A stretch of 64,000 bases of DNA from assembly GCF_037975245.1 (NCBI RefSeq), contig NC_092580.1:20754501-20818500 (forward strand). The letters run 5' to 3'. The position numbers were made by a program, and so were the translations under genes. This stretch comes from Apostichopus japonicus (taxonomy: Eukaryota; Echinodermata; Holothuroidea; Aspidochirotida; Stichopodidae). The stretch's first letter is position 1; each line of letters starts with the position of its first letter. Positions 56,266 through 64,000 of the stretch are shown in pieces. Below the pieces are notes generated by a model. It was not told the DNA's origin. It saw only the letters and a list, made by a program, of their open reading frames with translations, and did not search any database.

Positions 56266-59247
56266 TCATGACCACCAATTTCTTGCAACCATGTGTGTCA
56301 TTTGTTGATAATTACCATTGGGTGGAATGTGCAGAAGGTATGTTCCCGGTGGGACCATCGGCAAGGTAGACGACCCTGAGTGAGCACCAGCAACAGGCCC
56401 ACTAGCGGGTACGGCATACATAAAACAGGGAAAGTAAGGGTTAGTCGGAAAAGCAGGGAAACCGGGAATGTTCATACCATCGTTACGTTGAAGTAGCTGC
56501 GTCAAGTGACTGTTTGTTAGTTGTTGTTGTTGTTGGTTATTCATAGATGTTGGCGCCGTAGCAACGCTAACGCTACCACCACTCTCGTCCGTTGTGTCGT
56601 CGATGACCGCGGGTCTCGACTGATCACGTGATACATGTTGCCTGTCTTTGGTTTTCCCGTCACGTGACTCTTGACCATTGCATAACCGACGTATTTTCTG
56701 TTGGATGCTCCCATAACTTAGCTTTCGTTTCTTCGTGTCAGTATCCCCTTCTCTATGTGATTTCGTTTTCATTGAAAGATCTAGTGTTGATGGTTCTACT
56801 ATATCAGCCGATTCGGAATCAGATTCAGCTCTCACTGGGAAAGGAAATAACGAAATGAAACGGAAATAACAACATAGATTTTCAATAGTTATTTCGTTCT
56901 TGTTTTATTCCTTCAGGACAAAAAAAAATGAAAGGCAATTGCACTGTAAACCTTATAATTAAATGTGCTTGTGAAAACGTTAAAACAAAAAAAAGGTTAT
57001 ACCTTTATTTTCTTCATGAATATTCAATTCTTTGTCATCTTCTAGTCTTTTCTTTATATTCATCTCGATTGTAGGCGAGGGTGTGGCGCCCTCTCTTATA
57101 CCGTGTAGTCCGCCATCTTGGAGAGGTTTTTCTTCATTATTATTGTCTGTGACGTCATCTGCCTTTATCGGTGACAGCGGAAAGTTCTGCCACGATGTGG
57201 TATGAACAAGATCATCTTTTTCCTAAAAAAAATCAGAAGAAATTGTGTTGTTTGAAGTATGTTCAATACACATTTAAATTCAATTTAAGTCAAATGCATT
57301 CTTTTATAACCAATACTTTATATTGCAGTTTCCTTACATATAAGCTTAGAAAAGACAAAGAAGGTTACCGACACAGTTTCCCCTTGTATCACAGAACATA
57401 TTAAATAAGACCTGTGTTTCTCTGCCCACCGCCCCCCCCCCCAATTCCTTGCCCCCCCCCCAGGAAGGGTGGGGTGGCTGAGGAGATTCACCTTTTTCCC
57501 CTTTGATCCCGTTGGTCCTCCATTTCTAAGAATTCTATTTATAGAGCTTATGCTAGGTAATGAATTTTCGTCACAGATAGTCTCTTTTAACAGCCGTTGT
57601 CTGATTTCCCAGGCAAAGATTGATGGATTCTCCTCTTTAAATTCGAGAATCTTCTGCACCACAAGGGGCGTGGCAACCTGAAAACAAGAAAAGAATGTAC
57701 TGTGATCTATGTGTGTCAGCTTGCACCCAAACTAAACGAAATGATGGCTATGTATTTGTTGAAAGACTTATAAAACTTACTGGTTTAATTATTTACGAAC
57801 GACGATACTTCCCTGTCTCCTCACAAACCAAGCATTTTACCCTCTACCTAGCCTGCCAAAAGTTTTAACACTGTGCAAAAACCCTGCAAGTGCTACTCTG
57901 CCTACATAAGAGATTGCTCCTTTATTATGATAAATAGGGCTCTCTTTCTTCATTTGTTTTTAATAATGAAAAGGGGTCTCTATCATGCATACATGAAATA
58001 TGCTTCTGGATCCAAATTCACATGAGGCCGCCTTGGGGGGGGGGGGGAGGGGCGATCCGATTGTCATTTTATCGTTCCCTACTTCCAGCCCCCCCCCCCA
58101 CACACACAAACACACACTCACATACACCCTAACGTATATTTTTAAATCTTCGCCAAAGTGTGAAGTAACAGAACTAATAACCCAATTCACAACTTGACCA
58201 GAAATACCAAATCAACTGACTGACCGACCGTCAGTGACAGAAGCATAGTCAGTGACAGAAGTATAGTCAGTGACAGAAGTATAGACAGTGACAGAAGTAT
58301 AGTCAGTGACAGAAGTATAGTCAGTGACAGAAGTATAGTCAGTGACAGAACTGTAGTCAGTGACAGAACTATAGTCAGTGAAAGAAGTATAATCAGTGAC
58401 AGAAGTATAGACAGTGATAGAAGTATAGTCAGTAACAGAAGTATATAGTCAGTGACAGAAGTATAGTCAGCGACAGAAGTATAATCAGCGACAGGAGTAT
58501 AGTCAGTGACAGAAGTATAGTCAGTGACAAAAGTATAGTCAGTGACAGAAGTATAGTCAGTGACAGAAGTATAGTCAGTGACAGAAGTATAGTCAGTGAC
58601 AGAAGTATAGTCAGTGACAGAAGTATAGTCAGTGACAGAAGTATAGTCAGTGACAAAAGTATAGTCAGTGACAAAAGTATAATCAGCGACAGAAGTATAG
58701 TCAGTGACAGAAGTATAGTCAGTGACAAAAGTATAGTCAGTGACAGAAGTATAATCAGTGACAGAAGTATAGTCAGTCACAGGAGTATAGTCAGTGACAG
58801 AAGTATAGTCAGTGACAGAAGTATAGTCAGTGACAGAAGTATAGTCAGTGACAAAAGTATACGCTCGACACCACTGCAACTTGAATACAGTCAACAGAAT
58901 CTGGCTCCTGTTAGACTTTTGAACTGGGGAATCTAATGACTGTGCGTCGTTATTTTAAGTTTTAGACTGAAGTAGAGAATACGGTATTTCTTTTTCCTTA
59001 CCTTGGGTTTACTTCCACCGATGTTACCCGGCCGTATCGAACCCGTCTCGTAGTATCTGCTGAGTATCTTCGAAACACAGCCATGCGATACAAGCAGTTG
59101 GCGGGAAATCTCACACGGCCTTATCCCGAGTTGAGCGAGCTGCACGATCCGAGCTCTAACACAAACCGGAAGTGGACGTCCGTTGACAAATACACCGCCG
59201 AGTTGGTTGACCCCGGATTGACCTGCGGATGAAGAATCCAGTAACAT
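56266..59247 (-). CDS. poxn: Pax transcription factor, Pox-neuro type (last four coding exons)
   Basis: A nuclear DNA-binding developmental regulator. Exons on the minus strand: 59222-59002, 57677-57492, 57222-57003, 56834-56266, with matching phases (0, 0, 1). The first begins after a GCAG acceptor in phase 1, a typical first-intron position of Pax paired boxes, so the true start exon is probably upstream and unseen. Reading through to the ATG at 59247 instead would give 406 residues. On that numbering the paired domain runs about 10-137: [30 protein letters not shown], then FAWEI 103-107 and [12 protein letters not shown] 123-134. The LLVSHGC, KEEN and RILRNGG signatures fit Pox-neuro more than Pax2/5/8 or Pax6. 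There is no homeodomain and no octapeptide. The tail has LDLSMK (235-240, CtBP-like), KKRK (252-255, likely nuclear import) and Gln 318-322. Stop at 56266-56268. Confidence 0.85.
58231..58860. repeat. 18-bp minisatellite in Pax intron, about 35 copies
   Basis: The unit AGTCAGTGACAGAAGTAT is repeated with single-base variants (CAAAAG, AATCAG, CAGGAG). Because the period is 18, several frames stay open and give artificial repeats such as YTSVTD. It lies within the intron between the two paired-domain exons. Confidence 0.95.
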
Positions 59248-61381
59248 AAACAGTTATTGAAAGGAAAAGAGAATTGGACAGTCTAAACATCCGTCTTTCA
59301 CGGGTATTTAGTTGGCATTATTGATAGGGTAACCAAAAAGGGGACTGTAAGTCTATATCTACACTGGCCATCATTTTCACATATCGCGTGACTTTTTAGG
59401 GTAACTTATAAATGACAACACATGTCGATACCAACGATATTATGTACACTTGTAAAAGCATGTCAGGAATAACGTCTCTCGCCGAATAGGTAACATCTAG
59501 TTAGTTTTCTCCTGTTTTATAAAGTATCTTGTGACTGAGAAACAAGGATTTATTTATTTATTATGTTACATGATAGTTGCAGTTTAACCAGGGTTCTAGC
59601 AATCGTATTTATGTTTATGAGTTTGCACAAGACTTCCGAGTTTGGTACTGGCAACTCGTGATCTGACGAAGATGTGTCACGTGTCTGATGATGCCATTAA
59701 CAAAGTAAGGATGCTGATATCGAGGTGTAATATGCTGATAATTATGTTGTCAAACTCGGTAACATATCATTACTTTCGATTATCGACCGTTACATGCATA
59801 CTGATGTTAACTTTCTTTAAAAATTGAGAGGATGATTATAATATAACAATGAAACTTTGTGTGACTGGATACTATATTGAGTTGGTGATGTGGAAGATCA
59901 AGTGAAATCATCACACTAAACGATGACTTGATTACTTCAACAGAGGCGAGCGCAAAGGGGAAGGAGACCGGGCATCACCCCCCCCCCCACCCCCCTCCTC
60001 TCCACAGTCAGTCGAGGAGAAAAATAGGTCAGTTGGAGATTTCCCAAAATTCAGAAGTATTGACTAAAACTACTTTGCAATTAGATCTAAGTATATTCTT
60101 AATATGCCTCAGAATGAACCATTTAATCCACATCGTATTAAATTCTTACCGGGCAGGACGCTCACCCCCACCAGTCCCCCCCCCCCCTCCCCGGTCTCAT
60201 GGCGGTCTCATTCATCGACCCCACAACCACATTATTTCTTCAGCCTAAACTATACATGAAGCCCGTACCTAAATAAGTCGTGGAAATTTGGAATTTCCTT
60301 ACTGCATCAGCGAAAAATAATGAAAAACAAAGACAAGTTGATGTGTTACGGTCCATGTACGACATCACAAATTATTGTGCAATGTTATTAAGAATGAATC
60401 AAAGGAATAAATTTCAAAATGATATATTGTAGCAACAGAAGTCGTAATCAGCATTTAAGTTGGACCAATGTATTTGTTTTTACTTGCATCTGTGATAAAT
60501 TTTAGAGTTCGTCGTCACTTTAAGGAATTTAATGTTCCCATAACAGGAATGGAAATATATATGCTAAATTGGAGATACGGAAATTCTACAAGTGCAGTGT
60601 CCATCTGGGCGGGGCACAACTTGCCTATAGCCTATTGCATAGAGTCACACGTCCACAACTCCCTGTAGTGAATCGAAGAACCCCCTCACAAAAACAAAAC
60701 AAAACAATTCTATTACATCTCTCAAGTGGTCATAATGAATTGAGTCCCCTGTTTCTAATAATCGCCGCCGGGCCGTCCATAGTGTTTCTTACAATACCTT
60801 TATATAACTATCGTTAGTAGACTACCTTAATTTGTGCATTTAGTACCTTTATTTACGTATTTAGTACCATAATTTAACAAAAGACAACAAAGAACTCCTA
60901 CATATCTTAATGCGTTCATGCGAAGATTCACTCACATGTACACCGTATAGTATTGTCAGTTACACACAAATGCATTAAATATTCTTCGACAACAAAAAGG
61001 CATATTGAAGCGATACTGAATAGACGGCCATTGTGAGAGTTGTAACCAATGAAGAAGACACGTATCTCACGGAATCTCTTATATATATCTTTAGCCAATA
61101 TAATTTCCAAGGTTTGCGCACAGCTTCACCGAAATGATGAGATGCTTTTGTATGTGAGCAATTACACTATACTCAAAAAATAAATGCCACAATAGAAACG
61201 CTATCTTTACGTACACAGCAGTTATACAATACATACTCGTTCTGCATGACTGGTTTTAAATACCGTTAAGACGTGTGTTGGCTCGCGACAATTTGTCTAT
61301 TCATTGTAACAATTTGATTGGACGAGCGTTTGCTCAGGCTGCTGCCTGTACGCAAAGAACAACAACAACATGGAAGCATTC

Positions 61382-61384
<3 letters not shown>
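59248..61384. other. No recognised gene; possible site of Pax first exon
   Basis: No exon passed inspection. The missing Pax start exon should lie on the minus strand here or further right. A poly-C/G repeat scrap occurs at 59978-60200. Confidence 0.4.
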
Positions 61385-61420
<36 letters not shown>

Positions 61421-61421
61421 C
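61385..61421. repeat. (TA)n microsatellite
   Basis: Uninterrupted TA dinucleotides after a short TACATA interruption. Confidence 0.95.
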
Positions 61422-63025
61422 ACTGAATAAAGCACCCTCTGCTGTTATTTATAATCGCTCCGCTCATATCGTAAATGGATATATGTCGTATAGCTATCGT
61501 GATATAAAGGGAAGCACACATAAAAGGCCTACAATACACATCAAAAGAACAAAGGGAATGAATTGCGCCAAAATGCAGAGCTTTCAAGCGCATGCAATAT
61601 CTATGTTACAGCAAAGCATATGAAGAGAGCTCTTGGTTGTTGACTTGTGAAGAGAGCAGCGGTAAACTAAACAAAGCTTACAGTGCAATAGACCGTCACA
61701 ACTGGAGGTTAGACAATTATGATTAGTGGCTGAACTACGTAGGTTAAGCTTATAGAAATGGGCTTTAGCCCCCGCTGCCTCCCGAATAAAATAAAAATGG
61801 CTCAGCCACCCACCCACCCCACCCCCCCCCCGCCCCTGCGCCCGGAAGCCACAAAATTAAAACAACACAAAAGCGGAGCACATAAATATATGAAATATAA
61901 CAATTTATTATAAGTTAAGGGTACATTTGAGAACACCCTCTGATTGAGACCTCCCCAACTAACGTTAGCGGCACTCGTTATTGCAGTTTTTGCTCCACCT
62001 TATTCAAGCTTTCGTTTCATCCAACGTTTATTACAACGGGCAATTAATTATCAACATTCGTCTGCGATTAGTGATCATGTTATCATTTATTAATATCATT
62101 ATTACTCTTAGTGCATGTTTTTTTCTAAATTATATTTTTTATGATTGTTATAACTAAAGTGCCTTTTGGCATATGGAATATACAGCAGAGTCGGTTAAAC
62201 GTATTATGGTCACCTCAGTATTCTCTACTTTAAAAGGCGTTCATTGATGTTGAAGTAACATGGTGCGAATGTGCAGTTACGCGCTAAAACTATATTCAAT
62301 AACAACGCAATTGAGATATTTAGGTTAATTAAAACCGAACTTAATCAATCTGGTTAAGGCAACCGTTACATAATAAATTAAGTCCTATGAGCAGTAATGT
62401 TAACGGAATTTCGGCGTTTCGGGGAGCACGACTAATTGCATAGACTATGGACGAATCATCCATCAATACAAATGCGCTAATATCGCATGTTAGATACAGT
62501 AAAAGTATATCAATTCTCTTTAAGGCGGGGAGGGGGACAGGGGAGGGGAATGGGTACATATTTCACTCTATGATTGCATGTTTCTTACTTTGCTTGATGC
62601 AGAGTTTTTACTTTCTACTGAAGATGACTACCATTATCGTGCTCTATAAAGTTCGCAATGGATTATCTAGCATATTCAATTTCAATTCAATTCAATTCAA
62701 TTGAATAGGGGACGGAGACAACCAAAATTTCGCTATAGCCTACCTTTGATTGAGCAAACTAGGTCCGGGTTAGGGAGCCAAACCTTAAAAGTCCCGCATA
62801 ACCTCCCGATTTGTGCAAGATTGCAAGCCTCTGTTTTCGAGGTGGGAAAGGGGGGGGGGGGGATTTAAAATCTATCGAAGGCATGATTAAGGCCGCGTAT
62901 CCATAAAAGCCCTTGATATACATATTATGGTACGGGTTGGTTGCATAAATCGATACAGGTTACGCAGAACTCTATGTAACGGTTCTGACTGAATCTCGCT
63001 GGTTCAACAGCTTGCTAAGACGTTC

Positions 63026-63028
<3 letters not shown>

Positions 63029-63103
<75 letters not shown>

Positions 63104-63104
63104 G

Positions 63105-63180
<76 letters not shown>
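63029..63180. repeat. Large compound (TA)n microsatellite
   Basis: About 150 bp of TA repeats with two GGCCTA interruptions. Long Tyr-Ile frames across it are artefacts. Confidence 0.95.
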
Positions 63181-63182
<2 letters not shown>

Positions 63183-63493
63183 AGCACGTACACAAGTTTT
63201 ATACATGTATGGTTCATTTGCCACTCAACTCCGCCCTATAGTCTCATAAAAGTCGGACTGTTTGCCAATGAATTTTAACAATAAGATAACTTATGCGGTT
63301 TTCAGTTATGTGGGAACATTTCACGTGTCTTGGTTATGACGATGAAGCAAAGTTCCTGCCAGAAGCATAGTACAGCCCTATGGAACCTTGCCTTTTGTGT
63401 TCAACATGACATTTGCGATGAGAAATCAGACAAACGAGGTGTGAAAACCAGCTGATGACGTCATTGGTATTTGTCAGTATTTGAGATTTACGT

Positions 63494-63538
63494 ATATATA
63501 TATATATATATACATATATTTATATATATACATATATT

Positions 63539-63602
<64 letters not shown>
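63494..63602. repeat. Large (TA)n microsatellite with CATATATTTA units
   Basis: TA repeats with a short internal triplication of TATATATACATATATT-like units, then a pure TA run. Confidence 0.95.
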
Positions 63603-63604
<2 letters not shown>

Positions 63605-64000
63605 CTAGCCCCCGGGCTCAATCACCGTGTACATACGATAATTTTTTCCGACGCCCTGGGCTGTCACCGACCAAATACTTCGCACGCTGAATATACAATC
63701 AAGGGTTTGCTAGACCTGTTTCTTCATACCCTTTCTTTTATTCATCCGAATAATGGCGAAATAAAAAACAAAATCATATTTTTGACTCCTTTTTTTTCTC
63801 CAGTTGTCCCAAGATATGCCCCATTAACCTTTAAACCAATTACCGTTTACCCAAATGCGAACGGAGACAAACAGACTTCAGGGATATGTGAGGCAAGAGG
63901 TTTAACGCATTTTACATAATGACCCACTGACGCGAGAGTTACCAGCCACAGTGAGACCCACTGGTATATTTGAATTTAATAGTTTGAAATGAGAGGAGAT

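Larger units (their letters stand above)
61422..64000. other. No recognised gene to window end
   Basis: Apart from the TA tracts there are poly-C runs near 61823 and poly-G near 62850, and an AATTC repeat at 62680-62705. No exon, RNA gene or bounded transposon was found. Confidence 0.5.

Noticed and set aside
57318-57491. Extension of the Pax paired-domain exon beyond GSKGKK
   Set aside because: The extension crosses poly-G/C tracts and loses Pax character; a GT donor follows at 57491-57490 and the next exon joins in phase.
58187-58894. Minus-strand 235-residue frame with YTSVTD repeats
   Set aside because: It is the translation of the 18-bp minisatellite; every frame is open because the period is a multiple of three.
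62972-63224. Tyr-Ile repeat proteins
   Set aside because: Translation of (TA)n microsatellite.
1-64000. CRISPR arrays, bacterial operons, rRNA genes
   Set aside because: No regularly spaced short repeats with unique spacers, no polycistronic layout and no rRNA-like sequence; the spliced genes mark the DNA as animal nuclear.

Overview
This window reads as nuclear DNA of a marine invertebrate deuterostome, most likely an echinoderm. The reasons are AT-rich sequence with many poly-C/G tracts and TA microsatellites, short exons in long GT-AG introns, dense DNA transposons, a two-CARD RIG-I-like receptor and a Pox-neuro-type Pax gene (a class absent from vertebrates). A species cannot be named from sequence alone; sea cucumber is a guess.

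Layout. (1) 1-29827 is dominated by two direct copies of one segment (1-16364 and about 20883-29827). Each carries a decayed, intron-containing integrase/transposase gene of Gypsy/GINGER type, a LINE reverse-transcriptase tail, minisatellites and shared dispersed repeats. Copy 1 alone is interrupted by a 7.7 kb transposon (1998-9663) flanked by TTAA, so the empty site in copy 2 defines its ends. (2) 16365-20453 is mostly featureless, with one possible first exon near 17.3-17.5 kb. (3) 29828-31860 is repeat-rich intergenic DNA. (4) 32019-49701 (+) is a complete 15-exon RIG-I-like receptor gene. All splice phases agree and the exons add up to exactly 3000 nt, i.e. 999 residues: CARD-CARD-DECH helicase-zinc regulatory domain. 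Two near-perfect NF-kappaB sites lie 123-154 bp upstream of its ATG. Its introns hold a telomere-repeat-bearing MITE, two minisatellites and, in intron 13, a second TTAA-flanked transposon (42936-47350) of the same family as the one at 1998-9663 but in opposite orientation. (5) 49702-56265 has no gene, only minisatellites, a tRNA-like SINE head and a second copy of a dispersed repeat. (6) 56266-59247 (-) holds the last four coding exons of a Pox-neuro-like Pax gene, with an 18-bp minisatellite in one intron. (7) 59248-64000 has no recognised gene and ends in large (TA)n tracts.

The two host genes are unrelated in role: the RLR would be a cytosolic dsRNA sensor and the Pax gene a developmental transcription factor. 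The best candidates for something undescribed are the TTAA transposon family, which carries a conserved short multi-exon gene without a recognisable transposase, and the paired kappaB sites at the invertebrate RLR promoter. All gene models here are by eye: splice sites and motifs were read directly, and no database search was possible.
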